Source: an uncultured Prevotellaceae bacterium (GTDB lineage: Bacteria > Bacteroidota > Bacteroidia > Bacteroidales > Bacteroidaceae). From it: a stretch of DNA of 64,000 nt. The position numbers were made by a program, and so were the translations under genes. Under the pieces are notes generated by a model, which saw only the letters and a list, made by a program, of their open reading frames with translations, was not told the DNA's origin and searched no databases. The number at the start of each line of letters is the position of its first letter. Within the stretch, counting starts at the first letter, position 1. Shown here piece by piece: positions 18,538 to 27,946 of this stretch. The DNA is taken from the NCBI GenBank assembly GCA_900316685.1, contig ONDS01000008.1, forward strand, positions 62,001-126,000, written 5' to 3'.

Positions 18538-19752
18538 TTATGGGATGAGCAAAGAACTGTCGCCGTAACTTAGGAAACGAAAACCATGGTCGAGGGCGAA
18601 ACGATAAATAATGCGCCAATCTCCGTGAACGAAAGCACTCACCAACAAGAGCAAAGTGCTTTTGGGTTGATGGAAATTGGTAACAAGATTATTGACCACA
18701 TGATAGTCATATCCCGGCGCGATGATAATTTGGGTGGATGCATGTAATACCACCATATCATGTCCCTCCATATATTCCACCAAGGTTTGGAGCGCCATTT
18801 GTGTCGACACAGTCTCGGATTGCTCATAAGGAATCCACTGTGGAACATGCCACGTTGGTTCTACGTCACTTTGGTTATGAAGCAACATGCAACCTAAATA
18901 ATACAAGCTCTCCAGCGTGCGGACGCTCGTCGTACCCACCGCCACGACATGACCTGCATGGCGTATGAGAGCCTCGATGGTAGATCGTGTCACAGCGAAA
19001 TGCTCAGAGTGCATCTCGTGTCCTTCGATGGTATCCGATTTTACCGGTTTGAAAGTACCAGCCCCTACATGCAATGTCAGTTCTTCGGTATGGAATCCTT
19101 TACGGCGAAGGTTGTCGAGCACATCGTTGGTGAAATGCAAGCCCGCCGTAGGAGCAGCCACAGAACCCTTTATCTTTGAATACACCGTCTGATAAGTCGT
19201 CTTGTCGCTTTCCTGTGTATTCCTTTTGAGGTAAGGCGGAATGGGAAGTTCGCCTATTGCATCGAGAATCTCGGCAAAGGTGACAGTGGGGTCATCCCAC
19301 TCGAAGTCTATCCAATGGCTCGTATGGTATTGTTCGCCTCTTTTGGCTGAGAGATGGAAATGCTTGTCGCCCAAAGTAACCGTTTGCACCAAAGCCTCAC
19401 CTTTCCATTTTTTCAGGTTGCCGATGATGCAGAACCAAGAACAGCGACCTTTCGATACGAACATCTGCTCATATTCCTTGGGAGCAGCTGGTTCAAGGAG
19501 AAAGACCTCGATGAGGGCTCCCGTGGATTTCTTGAAGTGCAACCGTGCCTGTATGACCTTGGTGTTATTGAAGACCAACAAGGAACCAGTTGGCAATAAT
19601 TCCGGCAAATCATGGAACACATGTTCCGAAATCTTGCCTTGATTGTAAAAAAGCAGCTTCGATTCATCCCTCTTTGACAAAGGGAATTTCGCTATCCGTT
19701 CATCGGGCAGCGGATAATTGAAATCGTCAATCCTGATATGTTTAGTATCCAT
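18538..19752 (-). CDS. queA: S-adenosylmethionine:tRNA ribosyltransferase-isomerase
   Basis: 404 aa. Transfers and isomerises the ribose of SAM onto preQ1-modified tRNA to make epoxyqueuosine at position 34. Family landmarks: FNYPLPDERIAKFPLSKRDESKLL at the N-terminus, GSLLVFNNTKVIQARL, SVAAPTAGLHFT, and TLHVGAGTFKPVKSDTIEGHEMHSE. These run along the full length, so the gene is intact. It is separated from the upstream PAP2 gene by only six bases, suggesting co-transcription with the Bat operon, although no functional link to Bat proteins is known. Confidence 0.96.
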   Translation of the reverse strand: MDTKHIRIDDFNYPLPDERIAKFPLSKRDESKLLFYNQGKISEHVFHDLPELLPTGSLLVFNNTKVIQARLHFKKSTGALIEVFLLEPAAPKEYEQMFVSKGRCSWFCIIGNLKKWKGEALVQTVTLGDKHFHLSAKRGEQYHTSHWIDFEWDDPTVTFAEILDAIGELPIPPYLKRNTQESDKTTYQTVYSKIKGSVAAPTAGLHFTNDVLDNLRRKGFHTEELTLHVGAGTFKPVKSDTIEGHEMHSEHFAVTRSTIEALIRHAGHVVAVGTTSVRTLESLYYLGCMLLHNQSDVEPTWHVPQWIPYEQSETVSTQMALQTLVEYMEGHDMVVLHASTQIIIAPGYDYHVVNNLVTNFHQPKSTLLLLVSAFVHGDWRIIYRFALDHGFRFLSYGDSSLLIP

Positions 19753-19758
19753 AATCGT

Positions 19759-20448
19759 TTAAATAAACAACGCCTTGATCAGCGCGAAAATAAAACAAGC
19801 AACGTACAAGCATAGTACGATGTCTATGTCGACAAGACTGAAGCCTGTTTTTGTATACTGTGTAGAGATATAATTGCCCTTAGGAGCCAACTTCCTTTCG
19901 ATGATATAGTAAACCGTATAAACCGAGACCGCCACAATGGCACCCCACGTGAAACCTGCCAAGACGTCTGACGGGAAATGCATGCCGAGATATAATCGCG
20001 TATACCCATTCAGCAGGGTCCACGACATCATGGCACAGGAGAACAAACTGTTCCTCACCAGCAGGGAGAAGAACAACGCCTGCCCCATGGTATTGGCTGA
20101 ATGAGCAGAGAAAAAGCTGTAGTCGCTGGAGTGGATGCCATGAACGGTATCCACCAGATGGCCAAAAACAGGGTCATTGAGCGGACGAGGTCGCGCCACC
20201 AAAGGTTTGACGATCATCCCATCCACCACAGCGGTGAGCAATAGGCAACATGCCACGGCCGAGATGATAGCGATGACTTTCGGCAACTCGTTGTTCTTGA
20301 TGACAAGATACAACCACCCTATATACAACGGCAGCCATGTCCATCCCCACGTCAGTGTGGAAATGAACCCGTCCAAGAACACGGAATCGCTTCCATTGAA
20401 AGATGAAAGCAATTCCCAATCCGCATCAATGATTGACTGCAAATCCAT
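19759..20448 (-). CDS. PAP2-family membrane phosphatase
   Basis: 229 aa inner membrane protein with about five or six transmembrane helices. The three phosphatase motifs are present: KPLVARPRP (KxxxxxxRP), FSAHSAN (PSGH-like, with Ser-Ala-His), and TRLYLGMHFPSDV (SRxxxxxHxxxD). Likely dephosphorylates a lipid such as undecaprenyl pyrophosphate, phosphatidylglycerol phosphate or lipid A; the sequence does not tell which. It starts four bases after the stop codon of the batD/E fusion and is six bases before queA, so it is embedded in that operon. Confidence 0.9.
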   Translation of the reverse strand: MDLQSIIDADWELLSSFNGSDSVFLDGFISTLTWGWTWLPLYIGWLYLVIKNNELPKVIAIISAVACCLLLTAVVDGMIVKPLVARPRPLNDPVFGHLVDTVHGIHSSDYSFFSAHSANTMGQALFFSLLVRNSLFSCAMMSWTLLNGYTRLYLGMHFPSDVLAGFTWGAIVAVSVYTVYYIIERKLAPKGNYISTQYTKTGFSLVDIDIVLCLYVACFIFALIKALFI

Positions 20449-20452
20449 ACAC

Positions 20453-23029
20453 TTAGATTTCCTCCACTTGTGACGTTTGCAGCCATCCTTCCCTTCCGTC
20501 GGCCAACTTGATGGAAATCCAGTCGCTAATGGACTTGTCTATCACCTTCACTTTCGTTCCTTCATGGATGACGAAGACAGCTGTGGCATCCACTTTTGGT
20601 GTCTTCCTCACATTCACCGTAGGTGTAGTGACGATGGCGGTATCCCGTTCTCTAAGCTGGTTACGCTGCTGATAGGCAAACACGTTCGATAGAATGAACA
20701 AGACGAGCATGAAAGCCGCGCCGAAGAATCCTATCTTACGAAGAATCATATTTCCCGAGAAAAGATAGAACAAGACGAGCACCAACATGGCGATGATGCT
20801 GCCAATGGCCAGATACGCCCATTGGTCGATGCTCTTGGAATTGACCAACGAATGATAGCCAGTGACAAAGAACATCTCCGATTCAGGCGAAATCTTATCA
20901 ATGGTTTTCGATTGTGCCAGCTGCAGGTTGAATCTGATATCCTCATCACCCGGTGAGAGCATAAACGCCCTCTCATAATTGATAATCGCCCTGGTGATGT
21001 TGTCGGTCCGATAATATGCGTTGCCTAAATTGAAATACAGGTCGGCACTCACTCCTTTGTGCAACAATTCCTCATAGTCGTGGATAGCCTGTTGGTAATT
21101 ACCCTTGTTATATTCCGCATCGGCATTCTCCTTGGTGATGGCACTGATGGTCAGCGGCATACACAACATCACCAAAAGCAACATGGCAGTCTCGGCAGCA
21201 GGTTTCTTCTTAGCCGATTTTATCTCACTTTCTATTCTTGTTATAGCATTCATGGCAGAGTCATAAGTCTTCGACATATTGCCCACAGGATCGCCCGGCG
21301 CATACCGCTCATACTCGCAAACGTCGAGCGCCTCAACGAAGTCGTTGGCCACCTGCTCACTAACCCCCCGAAGTTTGAGTTCTTGCATCACATTCTCACG
21401 AGACAACTCAGCCACAGGCATATCCATCTTGTCGCCGACATAGCCCCAAAGAGCGCGAAGCACCTCGTCGTAGAACTCACTGTTCTGACCGTTTTGCATC
21501 AGTTGATTGGCTTTCTTGAGTCGTTTGATGGCCACCTTGTTGGCTTTCTTACCTCTCATCTTACCTATGTTGGCTCGTTCCACCGCTCTCTTATGGAACA
21601 CCACCATCAGAGCCACAAAGGTCATCAGAGGAATGATGATCCATATCCAATACCACGGCGACATGAAGAAATAATCCTCTCTGGAATGCATCTCTGTCTT
21701 ACCTGTACGTATCGGCAAGATGTCCTTCACCTTTGTTTCGCTCGACTCATCATCCTCATCCACACCATCACCTGGTGCCACATTGACTGTGAACGATTGA
21801 GTCTTGATGGTACGATACTGATTGGCACTGGTATCGTAATAAGTCATCTCCACCGGTGGAATAGTGAAATTGCCGGGGTTCCGCGGTACGGTCAGGATGT
21901 CGTATACCATGTTACCCTCCACGCCATTGGAAGTGAGACGTGTCTTATCGGTGATTTTCGCATCATATTTTTCGAAATCCTTAGGCAACGACAATTCCGG
22001 TTGCTTCAGCAATTTGAGGTTGCCGTTGCCTCCCACCACAACCCTGATGTTGATGGGGTCGCCCGCTTTTACTTCGGTCTTATCCAGCTGCGCCGAGATA
22101 TTGAAATGTCCTACCCCACCCGAGAAGTTGGAAGGCCTTTCCGGCAGAGGGTCGACATGCACAGTGAGACCAGGCGCCACTATGTCGCGTTTCACTTCCA
22201 CATATCCCGAGCCACCATTGAAGAACGCCTCAAACGGATCTACATTGCGGTTTTCCTGCACTACGATACCCTTGAAGGTGATGCTCGGAATCTCCAATGT
22301 GCCCGTCATCTGGGGATACATCACATACTGGCTCCACGTCACACACCTATAGGTACGACCATCGACCGTCTCGGTATGGAACGTTTTCTGTTGTGGCAGT
22401 TCCACTTCTTGTGAATGGAATCCATTCAGGTCGGGCATCTTGCCCTCCAACTGAGTGAGGTCGACAAGAGTGTATACTTTATAAGTGAGCAAGATAGGCT
22501 CCTGCTCGTGCACTCGTGTCTTGTTGGCGGAAACCCTGATGAAGAGGTCACGTTGTGTAACAGGAGAACCCGCCGACCGTAGATGGTGTTGATGATCCTC
22601 CTCGTCTTGATGGAAACGAGTGCCTTGATGCTGCACTGCGGCACCTGTTGCCGTCACCTTCACAGGAGATGATGACAGATTATTGCCTCCCACATTGAGA
22701 TGAGCGGCAGGAATGGTAAACGTACCACCTTTTTTTGCCATCAACATGTATGTATAGGTAATGGACGCCTGACTCGATGCATGGCCGTTGTAGATGTTGT
22801 AACTTTGCTGTCTCGACACGCTGGGACCATAGACGACCTCCAAGCCATCGGGCATTTCGGGAAGTCGCAATTCCCCATTCACATCAACGGTGTTGATGGA
22901 ATATTCCAAACGGAAAGTCTCGCCCACCTGCACCCTGTTAGGTACATTGACCGACAATTTCTGTGCTTTCGCCATCTGCACCATACAGAGGGCGATGAAA
23001 CATGCGAATATGTATTTGTTTCTCATCAT
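20453..23029 (-). CDS. BatD-BatE fusion protein
   Basis: 858 aa. Residues 1-22 are a signal peptide; about 23-440 are BatD-type periplasmic immunoglobulin-like beta domains (RVQVGETFRLEY, PKDFEKYDAKI), then a transmembrane helix at about 459-479 and a cytoplasmic segment. From residue 611 a second signal-like hydrophobic stretch (AMLLLVMLCMPLTISA) starts a BatE module: TPRs (about 635-700), two helices (about 741-758 and 764-785) and a C-terminal SH3 domain (VNVRKTPKVDA...WLQTSQVEEI). BatD and BatE are separate genes in the classical Bacteroides fragilis operon. Bat proteins support aerotolerance or envelope stress resistance; mechanism unclear. Follows batC by 26 bp. Confidence 0.93.
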   Translation of the reverse strand: MMRNKYIFACFIALCMVQMAKAQKLSVNVPNRVQVGETFRLEYSINTVDVNGELRLPEMPDGLEVVYGPSVSRQQSYNIYNGHASSQASITYTYMLMAKKGGTFTIPAAHLNVGGNNLSSSPVKVTATGAAVQHQGTRFHQDEEDHQHHLRSAGSPVTQRDLFIRVSANKTRVHEQEPILLTYKVYTLVDLTQLEGKMPDLNGFHSQEVELPQQKTFHTETVDGRTYRCVTWSQYVMYPQMTGTLEIPSITFKGIVVQENRNVDPFEAFFNGGSGYVEVKRDIVAPGLTVHVDPLPERPSNFSGGVGHFNISAQLDKTEVKAGDPINIRVVVGGNGNLKLLKQPELSLPKDFEKYDAKITDKTRLTSNGVEGNMVYDILTVPRNPGNFTIPPVEMTYYDTSANQYRTIKTQSFTVNVAPGDGVDEDDESSETKVKDILPIRTGKTEMHSREDYFFMSPWYWIWIIIPLMTFVALMVVFHKRAVERANIGKMRGKKANKVAIKRLKKANQLMQNGQNSEFYDEVLRALWGYVGDKMDMPVAELSRENVMQELKLRGVSEQVANDFVEALDVCEYERYAPGDPVGNMSKTYDSAMNAITRIESEIKSAKKKPAAETAMLLLVMLCMPLTISAITKENADAEYNKGNYQQAIHDYEELLHKGVSADLYFNLGNAYYRTDNITRAIINYERAFMLSPGDEDIRFNLQLAQSKTIDKISPESEMFFVTGYHSLVNSKSIDQWAYLAIGSIIAMLVLVLFYLFSGNMILRKIGFFGAAFMLVLFILSNVFAYQQRNQLRERDTAIVTTPTVNVRKTPKVDATAVFVIHEGTKVKVIDKSISDWISIKLADGREGWLQTSQVEEI

Positions 23030-23055
23030 GGTTACTTTAGACGTTTACCAACACA

Positions 23056-23886
23056 TCACCAATTCTTTTGCAGACCCCTTCGTTGGGGTTGTTGCATTGC
23101 CTTCTGCAGCCGTTGCTGAGTGTTCTTTTCTTCTTGGACAGCCGCGTTCAACAGTTGTTCGGCGTTTTCCCTACTCATCTGCTGGCCTCCTTGCTGCCCT
23201 TGAGATTGTTTGTCTTTCTTATCTTGATTGTCTTGATTTTGCTGGTCCTGGTTTTGTTGGTCTTTATCTTGATCCTGCTTATCCTTATCTTTGTCCTGAT
23301 TCTGCTTGTCTTGGTTTTGTTTGTCCTGATTCTGCTTGTCTTGATCCTGCTTATCCTGATTCTGTTTGTCCTTGTCCTGGTTCTGCTTGTCTTGGTCCTG
23401 CTTATCTTGATTCTGATTCTGTTGGGGTTGGTTTTTCAACAGTTGCTGACAAAGAGCCAGGTTATAGCGAGTCTCGTGGTCACGGGGGTTATTGCGCAAG
23501 GCCTCCTTATAAAATTCTATGGCCTTGGCATATTCCTGGTGCATTTGAAAAATGACACCGATATTGTGATACGACATGGCCTTACGTATTTTGTTCGTCT
23601 CTGCCTCGCCAGACATCTTAAACTGCTCGATGGCCAAGGAATCCTGCTGCTGCATCATCATGGCACACCCCAGGTTGTACATGGCCTGTGTATTTTGGTC
23701 GTTGGCTGACAAAGCCTTCTTATATTCAAGCTCAGCCTTGTCGTATTGTTCTGCGCGATAATACTTGTTGCCACTTCTTACGTATTGCCTGTCGCTGTCA
23801 GCCCATGCGAGCGAAGGAATGAGCATCAACATCACTATGCACATTCCTTTGAACCAGTTGTATATGAAGGATTTGTTCGTTTTCAT
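23056..23886 (-). CDS. batC: BatC, TPR protein with long Gln/Asn/Asp/Lys repeat tail
   Basis: 276 aa. I start at MKTNKSFIYN because its ATG overlaps the batB stop as ATGA. A signal peptide (about 10-29) directs it to the periplasm. TPRs span about 32-150 (NKYYRAEQYDKAELEYKKAL, YNLGCAMMMQQ, YHNIGVIFQMHQEYAKAIEFYKEALRNNP). Residues about 152-236 are an unusual low-complexity tract built from KQNQDKQDQD-like units. The C-terminus (ENAEQLLNAAVQEEKNTQQ) is conserved in BatC. Role: scaffold for the Bat complex by analogy; not shown. Confidence 0.92.
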   Translation of the reverse strand: MKTNKSFIYNWFKGMCIVMLMLIPSLAWADSDRQYVRSGNKYYRAEQYDKAELEYKKALSANDQNTQAMYNLGCAMMMQQQDSLAIEQFKMSGEAETNKIRKAMSYHNIGVIFQMHQEYAKAIEFYKEALRNNPRDHETRYNLALCQQLLKNQPQQNQNQDKQDQDKQNQDKDKQNQDKQDQDKQNQDKQNQDKQNQDKDKDKQDQDKDQQNQDQQNQDNQDKKDKQSQGQQGGQQMSRENAEQLLNAAVQEEKNTQQRLQKAMQQPQRRGLQKNW

Positions 23887-24899
23887 TTGAAGAACTTGAA
23901 TTTGTTGATGAACTTGTTTTTCCTTTCCAGGATGCACACCTCGAGAATGAGCAAGAGTATGACGATGATGCCCACAGCCTGATACTGCTCATCATATTCG
24001 CTATAGATAACTGTATTGAGCTCGCCTTTCTGCATCTTAGCGATATACTCATCCAGTTTTTCCTGAGCCTTCGATGTATTGTCTACATGTATGTAAATGC
24101 CTTTTCCTGCATCGGCTATCTCCTGACACATCTGTTCGTTGAGTTTGGTCATCACCGTCTCACCACGATTATCCGTCATATATCCTCCATCGGCGAGCGG
24201 TATGGGAGCACCGGCACTATTGCCCACGCCCATGACGAATACCTGGATTCCTTTATCTGCAGCCATCTTGGCAGCTTCCAAAGCGCCTCCTTCATGATCT
24301 TCGCCATCGGTGATGATGATGATGGCCTTGCCCGTATTTTCATCTGCTGTGAAACATTTCATCGACAAGTCGATGGCTGTAGCGATATCCGTGCCTTGTG
24401 AGGCTATGAGTGACGGAGATATATTCTGCATGAACATCTTTGCCGACACATAATCAGAGGTGATGGGCAGTTGTACGAAGGCATCACCGGCGAACACGAT
24501 CATACCCACCTTGTCGTCGACAAAATGGTCCACCATGTTCTCGACAATCATCTTACACTTGTCCAATCTCGACGGTTTGACATCTTGAGCCAACATCGAA
24601 TTGGAGATATCGAGAGCGATGATAGCCTCGATACCTTGCCTCTGTTCGTTGCTGATTTTCGAGCCCATCTGAGGACGTGCCAACATGACGATGAGCAAGC
24701 CCAGAGCCGCCATCAACAGCCAGAACTTCAGCGTAGGTCTGTAAGACGACCTATTTTCCATCATCTGCTCCACCAATTGCGGGTCGCCGAATTTCGCTAT
24801 GTTCTTTTTCAGCTTCCGGCGACTAATCCTCCACATCATCCATAGCAGTGGAAGGATGAGCAGTAGGTAGAGATATATGGGGTTTTCAAATCTGAACAT
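23883..24899 (-). CDS. batB: BatB, membrane-anchored VWA-domain protein
   Basis: 338 aa. Two N-terminal hydrophobic helices (about 10-25 and 58-77) and one near the C-terminus (about 307-325) flank a von Willebrand A domain facing the periplasm or cytoplasm. The MIDAS motif is complete: ALDISNSM (DxSxS), a threonine in the loop QGTDIATAI, and IITDGEDHEG. Family: Bacteroides aerotolerance protein BatB. It follows batA by 27 bp and overlaps batC by four bases, so the pair is translationally coupled. Confidence 0.94.
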   Translation of the reverse strand: MFRFENPIYLYLLLILPLLWMMWRISRRKLKKNIAKFGDPQLVEQMMENRSSYRPTLKFWLLMAALGLLIVMLARPQMGSKISNEQRQGIEAIIALDISNSMLAQDVKPSRLDKCKMIVENMVDHFVDDKVGMIVFAGDAFVQLPITSDYVSAKMFMQNISPSLIASQGTDIATAIDLSMKCFTADENTGKAIIIITDGEDHEGGALEAAKMAADKGIQVFVMGVGNSAGAPIPLADGGYMTDNRGETVMTKLNEQMCQEIADAGKGIYIHVDNTSKAQEKLDEYIAKMQKGELNTVIYSEYDEQYQAVGIIVILLLILEVCILERKNKFINKFKFFK

Positions 24900-24926
24900 T
24901 TTCTTCTTTCCTTTCTTTAACTATCG

Positions 24927-25925
24927 TCAAGGTATCCTCTTGAGCACGGTCATTCGTAGCACAATTTCCAACAGGAGCATCAGGATGGCGATGGCGGCGA
25001 ACGGCTGGTAAGCGTCGTTGCGCTTTGAGAATTTCTTTACATCGAACTTTGTTTTTTCCAAGGTGTCGATATCCTGATAAATCTGTTTCAGCTCATCCGT
25101 GTTGGTGGCACGATAGAATTTCCCATCGGTCTTCCGGGCTATCTCGCCCAAGGTCTTGGTGTCTATCTCCACAGGCACATTGATATATTGCACCGTTCCT
25201 CCCACCGGCATGGGGTAACGAGCCACCTTGTTCGTTCCCACACCTACCGTATATACCCTGATGCCCAAGCTCTTCGCTATCTCGGCGGCGGTAAGCGGCG
25301 ATATGTCGCCACGGTTATTTGAACCGTCGGTCAACAGGATAACCACCTTGCTCTTGGCCTTGCTGTCCTTCAGTCTACTCACCGCATTGGCCAAACCCAT
25401 ACCTACAGCCGTGCCATCCTCAATCAGTCCACGCGCGGCAATGTCGGTACGCACATTATGTAAGAGGTTGAGCAATGACTGGTGGTCGTTGGTCATAGGG
25501 CATTGTGTGAACGCCTCGCCGGCAAAGATCGTAAGTCCGATATTGTCGTCGGGCCTGCCGGAGATAAACTCCGCCGCCACCTCTTTGGCGGCCTCCATGC
25601 GGTTGGGTCGGAGGTCTTCGGCCAACATACTCGTCGACACGTCCATGGCCAGCATGATGTCGATACCTTCCACCGTTCTCGTTCCCCATGAGTGATGGGT
25701 CTGAGGTCTGGCCAGGATGAGCACCAGCATGGTGAAAGTAATCATGCGCAGAATCATCGGCAAGTGAAGCAAGCGCGTTCTCCACGATTTCCCCACATTG
25801 AGATAAGCATGCGTGTCGCTCATGCGCATGGTCGGCGACACACGTTTCCTATAGAGGAAGTACCACAGCACATACGGTATGAGTAGTAGTAGCAGGAAGA
25901 GGTATTCTTTATTTACAAATTCCAT
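24927..25925 (-). CDS. batA: BatA, membrane-anchored VWA-domain protein
   Basis: 332 aa, paralogous to BatB: N-terminal helices (about 8-25 and 57-74), a VWA domain with MIDAS residues AMDVSTSM, the threonine of EDGTAVGMG, and LLTDGSNNRG, and a C-terminal helix (about 306-324). Expected to bind partner proteins through a metal ion. The gene sits 12 bp after the Bat accessory gene and 27 bp before batB in the operon moxR-DUF58-accessory-batA-batB-batC-batD/E. Confidence 0.94.
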   Translation of the reverse strand: MEFVNKEYLFLLLLLIPYVLWYFLYRKRVSPTMRMSDTHAYLNVGKSWRTRLLHLPMILRMITFTMLVLILARPQTHHSWGTRTVEGIDIMLAMDVSTSMLAEDLRPNRMEAAKEVAAEFISGRPDDNIGLTIFAGEAFTQCPMTNDHQSLLNLLHNVRTDIAARGLIEDGTAVGMGLANAVSRLKDSKAKSKVVILLTDGSNNRGDISPLTAAEIAKSLGIRVYTVGVGTNKVARYPMPVGGTVQYINVPVEIDTKTLGEIARKTDGKFYRATNTDELKQIYQDIDTLEKTKFDVKKFSKRNDAYQPFAAIAILMLLLEIVLRMTVLKRIP

Positions 25926-25937
25926 CGTTCATTCCTC

Positions 25938-27011
25938 CTATCCCAAAAGTGAATACAGTTGCCAAATGATGTAAGCAACGATGGCCACACCTACCAATGC
26001 CATGAAACCCAGCAGGACGATACCCACCACGCGTGTGCGCCGATTCATCTGTTGCTCCTTGGTCAGTTGGGGCTTGATTTGTTCCACGGCGGGCACATCC
26101 TCGCGCTTGGTGCTGTCGATGAATGCGATGGCATTGGCCAAGTTGCGGTCGTTCTCGTTGATGAGTGCCTCATGCTTGGCAAACTTCACCAAGTCGGCTG
26201 TCCGGAACAATTCGGTCAACTCATCCAACTTCGACTTGTCTTCTTCTTGGTTCAACCTGTCGATGATCTCATCCGAGGTCATCTCCATGGCGTTGAAACC
26301 AAAGCGTTCCTCCAAATATACCCTCAACGTGTCGGTAAGCCTCGTATAATACTCCTTCTGGTTTTCCGAAGCCGTCATACGCTGCTCCTTGATTTTCTCT
26401 ATCTCCTTCATCGCCTTTTGATGAGGCAAGGCTTTGCGGATGAATTTGATGGGTGGCACTATCGACTTGTTGTCTCTTACCCGCGTATAAACATAATACG
26501 CCAACACTGCCAGCAGAAGCAGCAGACACGACATCCAGAACATACCACTCCAATCACTCCATTGGAACGGATTGTCCTGCACATCCTTTGGCGGGAAGAA
26601 CTGTTCCGGGTGGAGCGTGTCGACCTCCATCGTCAGCACCTTCAGTGCCAGGTTCTTGCTGTCGTATTGCTTGCCATCGACCATGACCTTCATGGGAGGC
26701 AAGTAATAGATCGTATCCTCGAACGAGGTAAGTGTATAGGTACACGACAATCTCATCATGTCGTTGTCGATATGGGTAGTGTCCACCTCCGTCATCTCCA
26801 GCACCTCGACCCCTGGTGTGAGCATCTGTGTGCGCTGAAAGAATGGGAACACCACCTGCTGGCCGTCCTTGACAGCCACCGACAGCGTCAGGTGCACCTG
26901 TTCGCCGATAAGCATCTGCATGGAATCGATGCGTGCCTCAATGGTCGGCTCCTGTGCCGCCATATTTAGGGTAGCCCCTATCCAAGCCAATATGATGAAC
27001 CACTTTTTCAT
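25938..27011 (-). CDS. Bat-operon accessory membrane protein
   Basis: 357 aa with a signal peptide (cleavage after NMAAQ). Residues about 20-130 are a beta-rich periplasmic domain resembling the N-terminal part of BatD; a transmembrane helix at about 156-175 leads to a cytoplasmic helical domain (about 185-310), and a last helix lies at about 330-352. Such a protein regularly sits between DUF58 and BatA in Bacteroidetes, but I know no established function. Spacing of 11-12 bp on both sides indicates tight co-transcription. Confidence 0.8.
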   Translation of the reverse strand: MKKWFIILAWIGATLNMAAQEPTIEARIDSMQMLIGEQVHLTLSVAVKDGQQVVFPFFQRTQMLTPGVEVLEMTEVDTTHIDNDMMRLSCTYTLTSFEDTIYYLPPMKVMVDGKQYDSKNLALKVLTMEVDTLHPEQFFPPKDVQDNPFQWSDWSGMFWMSCLLLLLAVLAYYVYTRVRDNKSIVPPIKFIRKALPHQKAMKEIEKIKEQRMTASENQKEYYTRLTDTLRVYLEERFGFNAMEMTSDEIIDRLNQEEDKSKLDELTELFRTADLVKFAKHEALINENDRNLANAIAFIDSTKREDVPAVEQIKPQLTKEQQMNRRTRVVGIVLLGFMALVGVAIVAYIIWQLYSLLG

Positions 27012-27022
27012 TTCCTTCGTTT

Positions 27023-27892
27023 TTAGGCCCTCATGGCAAAAAGGGCCATCAGTTTTTTCACATAATCCTCATTGGTGGCGATGGAGATATGGTCGACATT
27101 GCTCTTCGTGAAAGCCTGTCGCAGCTTTGACTGCCGCTCCATCCAATACGCAGTATGAGCCATCCTGAGTTTCTTGCTCGATGTGTCAATCACCATTTCA
27201 TGGCCAGTCTCGGCGTCGCGTACGGTCATCAGTCCCATTGCCGGCAGTTCCCTCGCCCTCTGGTCGTAGATCTGTATGGCAGCCACATCATGCTTGCGGT
27301 TGCAGATGGTAAGTGCATTGTCGAAATCGCCGCGGGCGTAGAAATCGCTCAATATGAAAGCCGTGCAACGGCGTTTCATCACCTGTGTCAGGAACTCGAT
27401 AGCCATCTTTACATCGGTCTTCTTACTTTCCGGTTGGAAGTTGAGCAGTTCGCGGATGATATAGAGTATATGCTTACGTCCTTTCTTGGGAGGTATGTAT
27501 TTTTCTATCTTGTCGGAGAAGAGCACCACCCCTATCTTATCGTTGTTCTGTATGGCACTGAAAGCCAATGTGGCGGCAATTTCCGTTGCCAAGTCCCTTT
27601 TGTTGACCTTCTGCGTACCGAAATCCAAGGAGCCCGAAACATCGCACAGCAACATGACGGTGAGTTCACGTTCCTCTTCGAAAACCTTGACATAAGGCTT
27701 ATGAAACCTGGCAGTCACGTTCCAGTCTATGTCACGCACATCATCGCCATACTGATATTCCCGCACCTCGGAGAACACCATGCCTCGGCCCTTGAAGGCT
27801 GAGTGGTATTGTCCGGCGAAGATGTTTTGGCTCAATCCCCTCGTCTTGATTTCTATTTTCCGGACTTTTTTCAGTATCTCAGATGATTCCAT
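27023..27892 (-). CDS. DUF58-domain protein (Bat operon)
   Basis: 289 aa, soluble. DUF58 family, a divergent VWA-like fold that accompanies MoxR ATPases. Visible landmarks are GRGMVFSEVREYQYGDDVRDIDWNV-type N-terminal core, KVFEEERELTVMLLCDVSGSLDFG with a DxSxS metal site, and the FSDKIEKYIPPKKG segment. Thought to act as an adaptor or client of the MoxR ATPase. Sits between moxR (54 bp upstream) and the Bat accessory gene (11 bp downstream). Confidence 0.93.
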   Translation of the reverse strand: MESSEILKKVRKIEIKTRGLSQNIFAGQYHSAFKGRGMVFSEVREYQYGDDVRDIDWNVTARFHKPYVKVFEEERELTVMLLCDVSGSLDFGTQKVNKRDLATEIAATLAFSAIQNNDKIGVVLFSDKIEKYIPPKKGRKHILYIIRELLNFQPESKKTDVKMAIEFLTQVMKRRCTAFILSDFYARGDFDNALTICNRKHDVAAIQIYDQRARELPAMGLMTVRDAETGHEMVIDTSSKKLRMAHTAYWMERQSKLRQAFTKSNVDHISIATNEDYVKKLMALFAMRA

Positions 27893-27946
27893 TCTTCGTG
27901 ATTTATGATTTGGTTAACGATGCCCGTCACATCTCGGCCATATCCA

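Noticed and set aside
21059-22414. Plus-strand open frame (451 codons) opposite batD/E
   Set aside because: A shadow of the minus-strand gene, with His-rich low-homology translation.
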